From positions 186,001-250,000 of the forward strand of contig NZ_SDLV01000010.1 of assembly GCF_004916905.1 (NCBI RefSeq): a stretch of 64,000 bases of DNA. Direction: 5' to 3'. A program made the translations under genes and the position numbers. Shown here in pieces: positions 27,908 through 36,256 of the stretch. How positions within the stretch are numbered: position 1 is the stretch's first letter; each line of letters starts with the position of its first letter. A model generated the notes under the pieces. It was not told the origin of the DNA. It saw only the letters and a list, made by a program, of their open reading frames with translations, and did no database searches. The DNA comes from Chryseobacterium candidae. GTDB lineage: Bacteria > Bacteroidota > Bacteroidia > Flavobacteriales > Weeksellaceae.

Positions 27908-28972
27908 ATGAACAAAAAGCACAACTTCAGCGCAGGACCATGTATTTTACCACAAGAGGTATTTGAAAAATCAGCAAAGGCTATCCTGGATTTTAACGAT
28001 ATCGGATTGTCTCTTCTTGAAATTTCTCACAGAAGCAAGGATTTCGTTGCGGTAATGGACGAAGCGCGTGCCATTGTAAAAAGATTGATGAATCTTGGTG
28101 ATGATTATGAAGTACTTTATTTAGGGGGTGGTGCCAGCCTTCAGTTTGCAATGGTTCCTTACAACCTGATGAAAGTAGGCGGAAAAGCAGCTTACCTGGA
28201 TACGGGAACATGGGCAGCCGGAGCCATCAAAGAAGCAAAAAAAGTAGGAACAGTAGATGTGGTAGGTTCTTCAAAAGAAGAAAACTATTCTTTTATTCCT
28301 AAAGACTATACGGTAGGTGCAGAATATGATTATTTCCACTGTACTTCCAACAATACCATCTACGGAACTCAAATGAAATCTTTCCCTGAAGTGGATACCC
28401 TGATGGTATGCGATATGAGTTCTGATATTTTCTCAAGACAGCTGGATTTTTCCAAGTTTGACCTGATCTACGCCGGTGCTCAAAAAAACATGGGGCCTGC
28501 AGGAGTTACTCTTGTAGTTATCAAAAAAGAAATTCTTGGTAAAACAGGAAGAGAAAATATGTTTTCTATTCTGGATTATTCCCAGCACATTGCTAAAGAA
28601 TCTATGTACAATACTCCACCGGTTTTCCCTGTATATGCTTCTTTACTTACCCTTCAATATCTTGAAAGAAATGGAGGAATTGCTGCTGCGGAACAAAGAA
28701 ATGAAGCTAAAGCACAACTTTTATATAACGAGATTGACAGCAACCCGTTTTTCGAAACTTTCTGCGTAAAAGAAGACCGTTCACTCATGAATGTTTCTTT
28801 CAAAATTACAGACGAAAGCAGGAAAGAGGAATTTGACAACGCATGGAAAGCAGCCGGGATCAGCGGATTGAACGGACACAGAAGCCTGGGCGGATACAGA
28901 GCTAGTTTATACAATGCTTTACCTATCGAAAGCGTACAGGTTTTGGTGGATGTAATGAAGTCAATAAAATAA
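27908..28972 (+). CDS. serC: Phosphoserine aminotransferase SerC
   Basis: SerC makes 3-phosphoserine from 3-phosphohydroxypyruvate in serine synthesis, and the related step for vitamin B6. It is 354 residues, a normal length. HNFSAGPCILP is the family N-terminus, LGGGASLQFAM binds the cofactor phosphate, and YAGAQKNMGPAG carries the Schiff-base Lys193. The C-terminal GHRSLGGYRASLYNAL is the closing signature. It is the first gene of serC-serA-DUF1015. Confidence 0.96.
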   Translation: MNKKHNFSAGPCILPQEVFEKSAKAILDFNDIGLSLLEISHRSKDFVAVMDEARAIVKRLMNLGDDYEVLYLGGGASLQFAMVPYNLMKVGGKAAYLDTGTWAAGAIKEAKKVGTVDVVGSSKEENYSFIPKDYTVGAEYDYFHCTSNNTIYGTQMKSFPEVDTLMVCDMSSDIFSRQLDFSKFDLIYAGAQKNMGPAGVTLVVIKKEILGKTGRENMFSILDYSQHIAKESMYNTPPVFPVYASLLTLQYLERNGGIAAAEQRNEAKAQLLYNEIDSNPFFETFCVKEDRSLMNVSFKITDESRKEEFDNAWKAAGISGLNGHRSLGGYRASLYNALPIESVQVLVDVMKSIK

Positions 28973-29080
28973 CTTATATTAGGCGACCGAAAAATAAAAG
29001 GATATCAGACAAAAGATGTCGGATAACAGACCTCAAAATCTAACTTCTGACACCTTCAATCTAACATCAATAAAATACTC

Positions 29081-30046
29081 ATGAAAGTTTTAGCAAACGA
29101 CGGAATTTCAAAAGCAGGAGAAAATACTCTAAAAGAGGCAGGAATTGAAATTCTCGACAATAGAGTGGCTCAGGATCACGTTATTAATTTTATCAACGAT
29201 AATAATGTGGATGTTCTTCTGGTAAGAAGTGCAACGAAAGTAAGACAGGATCTGATGGATGCGTGTCCCGGCCTTAAAATTATCGGAAGAGGCGGTATCG
29301 GAATGGATAATATTGATGTAGAATATGCCAAAAGTAAAGGTATCAAAGTAATCAATACACCTACAGCATCTTCAAAATCAGTGGCAGAACTGGTTTTTGG
29401 CCACTTTATTTCACTGGCGAGATTCCTTCACGAATCTAACAGACTAATGCCTCTGGAAGGAGAAACTCACTTCAACGCCATGAAAAAGTCATTCAGCAAT
29501 GCCTATGAACTTTCAGGAAAAACATTAGGAGTTATCGGTTTTGGAAGTATTGGTCAGGAAGTTGTAAAAATAGGAATTGCTTTGGGAATGAAAGTAACCG
29601 TTCTGACCAGAAGCCCGAAAACAGAAGTTCTTACGCTGAACTTCTTCGACGGACAGTCTGTGAACTTTGAAATCACCTCCACCAATGATATGGATGCATT
29701 CCTTAAAGAGGCGGATTTCATCAGTATCAATACGCCGAAAACAAATGAGTATATTATAGATACCCCTCAGTTTGAAAAAATGAAAGATGGTGTCTATATT
29801 GTAAATACTGCAAGAGGAGGTGTCATCAATGAAGTGACCCTTATCGATTATATCGAATCAGGAAAAGTAGCAGGAGCAGCATTGGATGTTTTTGAAAATG
29901 AACCGAACCCTGAACTACCGCTGCTGATGAACCCTGCATTATCACTTTCACCTCATGTAGGAGGCAATACAGTGGATGCGCAAGAGAAAATCGGTATCGA
30001 ACTTGCAGAACAAATTATTAAGCTACAAAAAGAAACTATAAGATAA
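29081..30046 (+). CDS. serA: D-3-phosphoglycerate dehydrogenase SerA
   Basis: It oxidises 3-phosphoglycerate with NAD+ to 3-phosphohydroxypyruvate, the step before SerC. It is 321 residues, so it is the short form without an ACT regulatory domain. VLLVRSATKVR and GRGGIGMDNID lie at the N-terminal substrate site, LGVIGFGSIGQEV is the NAD-binding loop, and NTARGGVINE together with SPHVGGNT carries the catalytic Arg and His. The 108-bp gap after serC is AT-rich and shows no terminator. DUF1015 follows after 2 bp. Confidence 0.95.
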   Translation: MKVLANDGISKAGENTLKEAGIEILDNRVAQDHVINFINDNNVDVLLVRSATKVRQDLMDACPGLKIIGRGGIGMDNIDVEYAKSKGIKVINTPTASSKSVAELVFGHFISLARFLHESNRLMPLEGETHFNAMKKSFSNAYELSGKTLGVIGFGSIGQEVVKIGIALGMKVTVLTRSPKTEVLTLNFFDGQSVNFEITSTNDMDAFLKEADFISINTPKTNEYIIDTPQFEKMKDGVYIVNTARGGVINEVTLIDYIESGKVAGAALDVFENEPNPELPLLMNPALSLSPHVGGNTVDAQEKIGIELAEQIIKLQKETIR

Positions 30047-30048
30047 AT

Positions 30049-31293
30049 ATGCCTGTTTTTAAACCTTTCCGTGGAATAAGACCTCATAGAGACTTTGAGA
30101 GTACTTTCCCTACCCATCCACTGGATAATTTCACCCAGGAAGAGATCGCAGAGAAGGCTCAAGTTGAAAATACTTACATCAATATGATTAAACCTTATGT
30201 TGTAAGTAAATCCAAAGATATTGACCGAAACCTTCGAAAGATCCGTTCTACCTTTGAAGAACTTCTGGAAGAAAAGAAATTGGTCCAGGACAATTCGTCT
30301 TACTATCTTTATGAGCAGATCTACCCCAACAAACAGATGTTCAGAGGACTTCTGGGGTTGGCAAGTATTGAAGATTTCTGGAATGGAAAAATCAAAAGAC
30401 ATGAAAGTACCATCCCTCAGAAAAAGGAAAAACTGGCTCACTACCTTGAAAAAGTAAACCTGCAGGCAGAACCTGTACTTCTTACCTACCCTGCCAATTC
30501 AAAAATTGAATTGCTGATGAACCATGAGGAAAAAAATGTTCCTATCTTCAATCATGTGGATTCTATGGGGATCAGACATAAAATCTGGAGAATAGACAAT
30601 CGTCTGAAGCTACAGCAGTTTAAAGAAGTTATTGATCAGATTGATTCATTTTATATTGCTGACGGACACCATAGAATTGGTTCTACAGCAATGAATGCCA
30701 AACATCATAAGGAGAAAAACAAAAAACATAATGGTACAGAGCTTTACAACTTTGTATATAGTTTCATTGTTTCCAACCAGTCGATAAAGATTCATGATTA
30801 CAACAGAATCTTACATGATCTGAATGGTATTTCTCCGGCAGATTTCCTGAAAGAACTTGAGAAATATTTCCTGATTCACGAAAAAGGAGAAGCATCATAC
30901 TACCCTTCTCAAAAATTCCATATTTCAATGTATATGGATGGGAAGTTCTATTCTCTTCACGTGAAGCACGATCTTCGCTCCAAAGAAATGTCTCTGGATA
31001 ATCTGGATCACCATCTTTTAGATAAGTATATTTTCAAAAATATTCTGAAAATTGAAGATCCTGACAGCTCTGAACTCATCTCTTACGTAAAAGGAACGTC
31101 AAACATTAATGGAATCAATCTTTTAAAAGAAAAAGTAGACAATGGTGAAGGTAAGGTTGGTTTCGGAATTTATCCTGTAAGTTTTAATGATATGATTAAA
31201 ATTTCAGACCTGAAATTAAGCATGCCTCCAAAATGTACATTTATTGAGCCAAAATTAATTACAGCTCTTTTAATGTACGATATGAAACCTTAA
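30049..31293 (+). CDS. DUF1015 family protein
   Basis: A 414-residue cytoplasmic protein of the DUF1015 family. The start FKPFRGIRPHRD and the motif YIADGHHRIGST are its signatures. Function is unknown across the family. Its gene regularly accompanies serine-synthesis genes in Bacteroidota, and here it follows serA by 2 bp, so a role linked to phosphoserine metabolism is a reasonable inference but unproven. No obvious metal site or nucleotide-binding loop other than the DGHHR cluster is seen. Confidence 0.88.
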   Translation: MPVFKPFRGIRPHRDFESTFPTHPLDNFTQEEIAEKAQVENTYINMIKPYVVSKSKDIDRNLRKIRSTFEELLEEKKLVQDNSSYYLYEQIYPNKQMFRGLLGLASIEDFWNGKIKRHESTIPQKKEKLAHYLEKVNLQAEPVLLTYPANSKIELLMNHEEKNVPIFNHVDSMGIRHKIWRIDNRLKLQQFKEVIDQIDSFYIADGHHRIGSTAMNAKHHKEKNKKHNGTELYNFVYSFIVSNQSIKIHDYNRILHDLNGISPADFLKELEKYFLIHEKGEASYYPSQKFHISMYMDGKFYSLHVKHDLRSKEMSLDNLDHHLLDKYIFKNILKIEDPDSSELISYVKGTSNINGINLLKEKVDNGEGKVGFGIYPVSFNDMIKISDLKLSMPPKCTFIEPKLITALLMYDMKP

Positions 31294-31347
31294 TAAATTC
31301 CTATTTTTTCCCTACTTTTATCAACGGAAAAGATAAGTAAATAATAA

Positions 31348-32751
31348 ATGAAAAAAATATTCATTATACTTCCACTCTTTTTGAGTGGATTTTTATTTTC
31401 TCAAAAAAAGCCACAAAAAAACCCGGCAAAAAAAGGGACTATTGCCAGATTTAACTATCATGATGAATTCCGAAAAATTTCAGATGAAATTATGACCAAC
31501 GGCACTGCTTATGATAATCTCGGGGAACTTACCAAAGGCATAGGCCCACGCTTCAGTGCAACTCCCGGATATGCAAAAGCCGTAGAATGGGCAGAAAAAA
31601 AGTTCAAAGAAATCGGGATTAATATGATCTGGAGACAGGAAGCCAAAGCACCAGTCTGGATCAGAGGAAAAGAATCTTTACAAATCAAATCCGGAAATGG
31701 AGATTGGAAAAGCATCAGAATGCTTTCTTTCGGAAATTCTGAAGGAACAGGCGGAAAAGATCTTGTGGGCGAAATCGTTTTAATCAATTCCACATCAGAG
31801 CTGAATGCCATGTCAATAGGCCAGTTAAAAGATAAAATAGTTTTTGTGAATGTTCCTATGGATCCGAAAATTATTAATACAAGTGATTCCTATTTACAGG
31901 CCGCAAAATCAAAACTAATTTCCGCTTCAGTAATTGCTAAAACAGGTGCAAAAGCATTAATCATAAGATCATTGACAACAGCCAATGATGATACTCCTCA
32001 TGCCAAGATGATTTACTACGAACCTGATGATAAAGTTAAAATTCCGGCTTTATCAATTGGTGTAAGATCTGCAGATGAGTTGGAGAAGACATTAAAGAAG
32101 CAAAAAGTTACGGCTAAAATCAACATGACCGCCGAATCAAAAGGTGATACTACAAACCCCAATATCATTGCTGAAATTCAGGGTAAAAAAGATTCTAAAG
32201 TAATTGTTTTAGGTGCTCAGCTTGATTCTTGGGACGTTGGCGAAGGTGCAGTGGATGATGGAACAGGAGTTGTGCAGTGCATCGAAGTATTAAGGACACT
32301 GAAAGCGCTTGGATATGAAAACAACCACACTATCCGTGTCGTTCTGTACGCCAACAGTGAAAACGGAGGACAAGGCCGTGAGATGTATGCTGCTTATGTA
32401 AAAAAGAAAGACGAAAAACATGTATTTGCCTTAGGGACTGATGCGGGAGGATATTCTCCACGAGGTTTCTCTTTGGACATGTCACCTCAGAGAAGAAGAC
32501 TGGTGTATCCCTGGAAAGAATATTTTCTTCCTTATGGGGTTTATGATTTCGACCAGACAGAAGCCATTCAGGATATTTCACCTTTAAAAAAACTGGATAT
32601 TCCTTTAGCAGAACTTGTCGTGGACACACAGAGGTATTTTGATTATCACCACTCCGAACAGGATACTTTTGACAAAGTAAATAAAAGGGAGCTTCTTCTC
32701 GGAGCAGTCGCCATCACACAGATGATTTTTATGGTTGATAAAAACTGGTAA
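31348..32751 (+). CDS. M28 family peptidase paralogue with lost catalytic residues
   Basis: A 467-residue secreted protein, closely similar along its length to the intact M28 peptidase at 33115-34473, with the PA-type insert before the catalytic domain. A Sec signal ends at FLFSQ. The usual His of the GGHLDSWD motif is Gln291 (GAQLDSWD), and the general-base Glu of ANEENG is Ser337 (ANSENG). The Asp in VDDGTG, Asp in GTDAGG and the His pair in HHSEQD remain. Two of the five or six functional positions are therefore lost, so it is probably not a working peptidase; binding or regulatory use is possible. It is followed by 2 bp and the decayed copy. Confidence 0.85.
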   Translation: MKKIFIILPLFLSGFLFSQKKPQKNPAKKGTIARFNYHDEFRKISDEIMTNGTAYDNLGELTKGIGPRFSATPGYAKAVEWAEKKFKEIGINMIWRQEAKAPVWIRGKESLQIKSGNGDWKSIRMLSFGNSEGTGGKDLVGEIVLINSTSELNAMSIGQLKDKIVFVNVPMDPKIINTSDSYLQAAKSKLISASVIAKTGAKALIIRSLTTANDDTPHAKMIYYEPDDKVKIPALSIGVRSADELEKTLKKQKVTAKINMTAESKGDTTNPNIIAEIQGKKDSKVIVLGAQLDSWDVGEGAVDDGTGVVQCIEVLRTLKALGYENNHTIRVVLYANSENGGQGREMYAAYVKKKDEKHVFALGTDAGGYSPRGFSLDMSPQRRRLVYPWKEYFLPYGVYDFDQTEAIQDISPLKKLDIPLAELVVDTQRYFDYHHSEQDTFDKVNKRELLLGAVAITQMIFMVDKNW

Positions 32752-32753
32752 CA

Positions 32754-33111
32754 ATGAAAAAGATAGCAGGAACGGCATTATTATTTTTCGGAATGGCTGT
32801 TTTTGACCAGACTAAAGAAGATTATATCCAGTTCAGAAAAATCTCAACAGAAATCCTGAACAACGGAAAAGGTTACCATGAGCTGAAAGAGAAACATATT
32901 TTCGCCCTGAATCTGATGCCGGAGGTTTTTCTCCACGTGGAATGAATGTATACGAAAATGAATGAACCTCAATTAAACCAGATCAAAAGATCGCTATTTT
33001 AACGGCCACCATACCGAACAGGATACTTTTGAAAAAGTGAACCGAAGAGAATTACTATTAGGTTCTGCGGTGATGACACAACTTATTTATATGACTGATA
33101 AAAATTGGTAA
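32754..33111 (+). pseudogene. Collapsed M28 peptidase copy
   Basis: This is the remnant of a third paralogue. It starts like the intact copy (MKKIAGTALLFFGMAVF ... FRKISTEILNNGKGY) for about 43 residues, then jumps to the KHIFAL region of the catalytic domain. A one-base loss there shifts the frame, so SDAGGFSPRGMN appears in the next frame. After another gap the last 35 codons (HHTEQDTFEKVNRREL ... LIYMTDKNW) return, ending with the family stop. Roughly 330 codons have been lost. The N-terminal open part ends at 32945. Confidence 0.9.
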
Positions 33112-33114
33112 ACA

Positions 33115-34473
33115 ATGAAAAAGATACTAGGAACTTCATTATTGCTTTTTGGAATGGTTGCTTTTGGCCAGTCTAAAGAAGATTCTGTCCAGTTCAGAAA
33201 AATTTCTACAGAAATTCTGAACAACGGAAAAGGATATACAGAGCTGAAAGAGCTTACAAAAAATATAGGCCACCGCTTAAGCGGATCCGAGGCCTATGAA
33301 AAATCTGTTAAATGGGCAGAACAGAAACTTCGTGATGCCGGAGCTGATAAAGTATGGCTTCAGGAAGTCATGATTCCGGTATGGGAAAGAGGAAAAGAAT
33401 CTCTGAACATTCAAACCTCCAGTGGAAAATGGAAAAGCCTTAAAATGCTTTCCCTTGGGAATTCTGAAGGAACCGGCGGAAAAGATGTTTCCGGAGAAAT
33501 CATCATGGTGAAATCTATGGAAGAATATGACAAACTTCCTGCTGAAAAAGTGAAAGATAAAATAGTATTCTTCAACTACCCTTTCAGCCAGTCATTTGTA
33601 GAGACTTTCAAAGCCTATGGTGATGCTTCAAAATACAGAACAACAGCAGCTTCGTTAACAGCTAAAAAAGGAGGAAAATTTGCCATCGTAAGATCTTTGT
33701 CTTCTGCTTTTGATGACGTGCCTCACACCGGAGCAATGCGCTATGAAGAGAAAGTTTCCAAAATACCTGCGATAGCCATCGGAAGTACGACCGCAGATGA
33801 ACTGGAGGCCTTACTGAAAAGCCAGAAAGTTACGGCAAAACTTAACTCCAACTGTGGAATGAAAGGAGAAAAACTATCCCATTCTGTGATTGGAGAAATT
33901 ACGGGTAAAAAGGATCAGAGTGTGATTGTTGTTGGTGGACACCTTGATTCCTGGGATGTTGGTGAAGGTGCTCATGATGACGGAGCCGGAATTGTACAAA
34001 GCATTGAAGTTTTGAGAACCTTTAAAAAGTTAGGCATTCAGAATAACCACACCATCAGAGTGGTCTGCTTCGCCAATGAAGAAAACGGAGTAAAAGGCGG
34101 AATTCAATATGGAAAAACCGTAAAAGAGAAAAACGAAAAACATCTCTTTGCGATAGAAACAGATGCCGGAGGTTTTGCACCGAGAGGAATTGCCCTGGAT
34201 ATGGATGATGCGAAAAGAAATCAGATCAAAAGCTGGTCGAATTTATTCCTTCCCTACGGAGTTTACAATTTTGAAGAGCGATTTTCAGGAACAGATCTTT
34301 ATCCGCTTCACGATATGGGAATTCCGGCAGCCGAGCTAATGCCGGATTCGCAGCGATATTTCGATATTCATCACACGGAAGAAGATACTTTCGAAAAGGT
34401 GAACCGAAGAGAACTTTTACTGGGAGCCACTGCTTTGACTCAGATTATTTATATGATTGATAAAAACTGGTAA
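33115..34473 (+). CDS. M28 family metallopeptidase (intact copy)
   Basis: A 452-residue secreted zinc peptidase with a Sec signal ending VAFGQ. After the PA-type insert, the catalytic set is complete: His276 in GGHLDSWD, Asp in HDDGAG, Glu322-Glu323 in ANEENG, Asp in ETDAGG and His in HHTEEDT. The layout is that of carboxypeptidase Q-like M28 enzymes. It probably trims peptides in the periplasm or outside the cell. It lies 3 bp after the pseudogene stop, as in a tandem array, and ends at a terminator. Confidence 0.92.
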   Translation: MKKILGTSLLLFGMVAFGQSKEDSVQFRKISTEILNNGKGYTELKELTKNIGHRLSGSEAYEKSVKWAEQKLRDAGADKVWLQEVMIPVWERGKESLNIQTSSGKWKSLKMLSLGNSEGTGGKDVSGEIIMVKSMEEYDKLPAEKVKDKIVFFNYPFSQSFVETFKAYGDASKYRTTAASLTAKKGGKFAIVRSLSSAFDDVPHTGAMRYEEKVSKIPAIAIGSTTADELEALLKSQKVTAKLNSNCGMKGEKLSHSVIGEITGKKDQSVIVVGGHLDSWDVGEGAHDDGAGIVQSIEVLRTFKKLGIQNNHTIRVVCFANEENGVKGGIQYGKTVKEKNEKHLFAIETDAGGFAPRGIALDMDDAKRNQIKSWSNLFLPYGVYNFEERFSGTDLYPLHDMGIPAAELMPDSQRYFDIHHTEEDTFEKVNRRELLLGATALTQIIYMIDKNW

Positions 34474-34480
34474 AATATGA

Positions 34481-34508
34481 AACCGTCTGTAAAGGCGGTT
34501 TTCTTATT
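34481..34508 (+). terminator. Rho-independent terminator after the M28 array
   Basis: AACCGTC-TGTAAA-GGCGGTT pairs over 7 bp with one G-U, followed by TTCTTATT. Confidence 0.75.
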
Positions 34509-34530
34509 ATAATATTATATCACTCTTTAA

Positions 34531-34685
34531 TTCAATAGGAACGGAATTTATTTTTTAATCAATGAATTTCACATTATTCCATTAGTGAAATTTGTGGAAA
34601 AATATTGGTGGTATTTGTGGTTATTAAAATTAAACACAAATTACACTAATGATTTCACGAATAACACAAATTCAATAGAAACGGA
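34531..34685. repeat. Small repeat element: direct repeats flanking an inverted repeat
   Basis: TTCAATAGGAACGGA at 34531-34545 recurs as TTCAATAGAAACGGA at 34671-34685 (14 of 15). Between them CATTAGTGAAATTTGTG at 34580-34596 pairs with CACAAATTACACTAATG at 34635-34651 (16 of 17). The layout of inverted arms inside direct repeats resembles a MITE with a long target duplication or a dispersed intergenic repeat. No ORF is present inside. Confidence 0.6.
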
Positions 34686-34699
34686 CTATAATCATCAGC

Positions 34700-34796
34700 T
34701 TACACGAAGGAAGCCTGTTTATCTTTATAGAAATCTACCACCTGCTTTAACCAAAACATAGAACTAATTTGTTTAAAAAGCTGTGATCTTTCAAAT
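34700..34796 (-). other. Possible coding remnant (minus strand)
   Basis: On the minus strand, from 34796 to a stop at 34700-34702, about 31 codons read FERSQLFKQISSMF followed by WLKQVVDFYKDKQASFV and a stop. The amphipathic, codon-biased look suggests the tail of a former gene; nothing upstream continues it. I do not recognise the family. Confidence 0.25.
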
Positions 34797-35070
34797 AAAA
34801 AACTACTCTAAAATCTGCGTGATATTATTTCACAATCAGTAGTTACCTATTAAATGATCTTTTAAATCTTCCTCATTCATTTTTTCATTATTCTACAAAT
34901 ATTTTAAGTTACATAAAAATATAATCTCACCGTAATATTTTCTTCACTTCAGATCATTCAAGTTTAAAAATAGAAAATTTTTCTTTGTTTAAGGAAATAA
35001 TAGATGAAAACATTCTTCAATACTGACCTCATCAATCCCGTGAAACAAAGTGTTAATCGCAAAAACAGAA
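34797..35070. other. Gene-free AT-rich stretch
   Basis: No ORF, strong hairpin or repeat is visible here. The base composition is close to that of the other intergenic regions. Confidence 0.5.
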
Positions 35071-35072
35071 CT

Positions 35073-35089
35073 TTGGCATGATATTGGCA
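35073..35089 (+). promoter_or_regulatory. Sigma-54-like -24/-12 promoter
   Basis: TTGGCATGATATTGGCA has GG at 35075-35076, exactly ten bases, then GC at 35087-35088, the spacing required for sigma-54 promoters (consensus TGGCAC-N5-TTGCW). The -12 half reads TGGCA where TTGCA is usual. It faces right, toward a micro-ORF and a structured region. Confidence 0.5.
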
Positions 35090-35127
35090 TCTGATTTTGT
35101 GAAAAAAATTTTAAAAAAACACTAAGG

Positions 35128-35187
35128 ATGAAAAAAAAGGTTTTCTGTGGATTTTCAGTTTTTCCACCGATTCAAATTCATATCTAG
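35128..35187 (+). CDS. Micro-ORF of 19 codons downstream of the sigma-54-like promoter
   Basis: ATG at 35128 opens a 19-codon frame reading MKKKVFCGFSVFPPIQIHI, with AAGG just before the start. Its stop TAG lies in the loop of an AT-rich hairpin (TCATAT-CTAGT-ATATGA, 35179-35195) followed closely by TTTTTTTT. The arrangement looks like a leader peptide ahead of a terminator, but expression is not shown. Confidence 0.3.
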   Translation: MKKKVFCGFSVFPPIQIHI

Positions 35188-35205
35188 TATATGATCCTTT
35201 TTTTT
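35179..35205 (+). terminator. AT-rich hairpin with T8 tract
   Basis: TCATAT-CTAGT-ATATGA is followed by TCC and eight T residues. The weak stem could still end the short transcript from the upstream promoter, or act as an attenuator before the structured region. Confidence 0.4.
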
Positions 35206-35220
35206 CTACGATGCCTTAAA

Positions 35221-35285
35221 AGATACGGGTCCGTGATTAGCTAACCCCCGTTAGTTTTTCACAGCAGTTTTGCACCCCCGTATCT
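35221..35285 (+). ncRNA. GC-rich structured element, candidate ncRNA or leader
   Basis: AGATACGGG at 35221-35229 pairs perfectly with CCCGTATCT at 35277-35285 to close a 65-nt domain. Inside it CTAAC-CCCC-GTTAG at 35241-35254 is a perfect 5-bp hairpin with a C4 loop. This C-rich island stands out in an AT-rich spacer, does not code for protein, and lies 190 bp upstream of the small membrane protein. No known riboswitch class is recognised. Orientation is inferred from the downstream gene. Confidence 0.45.
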
Positions 35286-35472
35286 AACTGGTATCACAAT
35301 AACCAAGAATCTTTATTGATTCGAAAAAACAAAAATATCCCGGACTTTGTGCCCGGTGTTATGATATAAATAAATGGCAAAGTCATCGTGAACCTTAGCC
35401 CAGTAAAGGAATTTATTCTTTTTACCGTGATGAGTGTGCCTTTATACTATAAATTAATGTATAACCCTTAAA

Positions 35473-35712
35473 ATGTTAGTAATGATGAGAGACTTTTTTG
35501 AAATGATTTTTAAGAGAAATGAAGATGCTGCAAAATTGCATATATGGAGCCTAATGCTGGTGTTGAGTTTTGCTGCATTTTCAGTGTTGGTATACGCCTT
35601 AAAACCAAGCTTTAACAGCTTAATTATATACCTGACGGCATTTGCCGCTTATATCGGGTTTGGCCTTGTATTCATCAGTTCTTTAGCGGGAACGCGTATG
35701 AAGAAAAGATAG
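35473..35712 (+). CDS. Small two-helix membrane protein of unknown function
   Basis: A 79-residue protein. A short basic N-terminus (MMRDFFEMIFKRNEDAAK) precedes two hydrophobic segments at about residues 24-44 and 50-71, with a basic tail AGTRMKKR. Met4 and Met5 are alternative starts. I do not recognise a family. It has an unusually long untranslated region upstream (about 380 nt from the sigma-54-like promoter) containing a structured island, and a strong terminator downstream, so it is a single-gene unit. Confidence 0.7.
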   Translation: MLVMMRDFFEMIFKRNEDAAKLHIWSLMLVLSFAAFSVLVYALKPSFNSLIIYLTAFAAYIGFGLVFISSLAGTRMKKR

Positions 35713-35749
35713 CAGAACATATAACTTTTCAATTTATTTTACTGAGAAA

Positions 35750-35778
35750 ACCGTCCTTTTTTGGGGGCGGTTTTTGTT
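35750..35778 (+). terminator. Rho-independent terminator after the small membrane protein
   Basis: AACCGTCC-TTTTTTG-GGGCGGTT has an 8-bp stem with one G-U pair, followed by TTTGTTTA. Confidence 0.8.
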
Positions 35779-35824
35779 TATAGTCTTACCTCATTTAGTA
35801 TTATAAATAAGAATCCAGTAATTC

Positions 35825-35857
35825 CTAACAAAAAAAGCTACTCCTTCCGGAGCAGCT
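35825..35857 (-). terminator. Minus-strand terminator after the frameshifted gene
   Basis: Read on the minus strand, AGCTGCTCC-GGAA-GGAGTAGCT is followed by TTTTTTTG. It lies 35 bp after the end of the pseudogene, which suggests that the gene was once expressed. Confidence 0.8.
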
Positions 35858-35891
35858 TCCGATAACAAAGTTATCTTAACATCGTAAAAAC

Positions 35892-36109
35892 TTATTCTTT
35901 AAACAGATCCTTTCTCATTTCTTCAAGGATTTTCCTGATTTCTGATTTCTTCTTCAACCTTTTTCAACAAGCTCTTCTCTGAAAGTTTAGCAGAGGGCTT
36001 TTATTCCAAAGGCTTCGTCTGTTTTTGCAAATTCAGGATGCATACCGTGTTCTTTACACACTTCAGATTCTATTTCGTTCTTTATCTCAGTGTAGTTCAG
36101 GTCAAACAT
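35892..36109 (-). pseudogene. Small gene broken by two frameshifts
   Basis: Minus-strand reading starts with MFDLNYTEIKNEIESEV and runs 40 codons to a stop at 35987. A +1 shift continues as SAKLSEKSLLKKVEEEI, and a second +1 shift gives RKILEEMRKDLFKE and a stop at 35892. Joined, these make a helical, lysine- and glutamate-rich protein of about 70 residues. The second break falls in an ATCAGAAATCAG duplication. I do not recognise the family. Confidence 0.6.
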
Positions 36110-36256
36110 ATTCTTGTATTTTGTTCTTTTAATTGCATGATAAAGATAGAAGTAATAAAGACTTGCCGAAATCCGTATTTCTACGGTATTTACAAAACAA
36201 AAAACTGCTTTTTCAAGCCATATAATCTCAACTATAAAAGCTAATGCTTAACCCCT

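Noticed and set aside
28973..29080. A possible repeat or CRISPR-like unit between serC and serA
   Set aside because: The TCTAAC words recur only a few times without regular spacing, so this is simple sequence.
29953..30441. A 162-codon minus-strand frame opposite serA and DUF1015
   Set aside because: It is antisense to two clear genes and spans their boundary, so it is a shadow.
32754..32945. A separate 63-residue protein
   Set aside because: It is the open front part of the collapsed M28 copy, not an independent gene.
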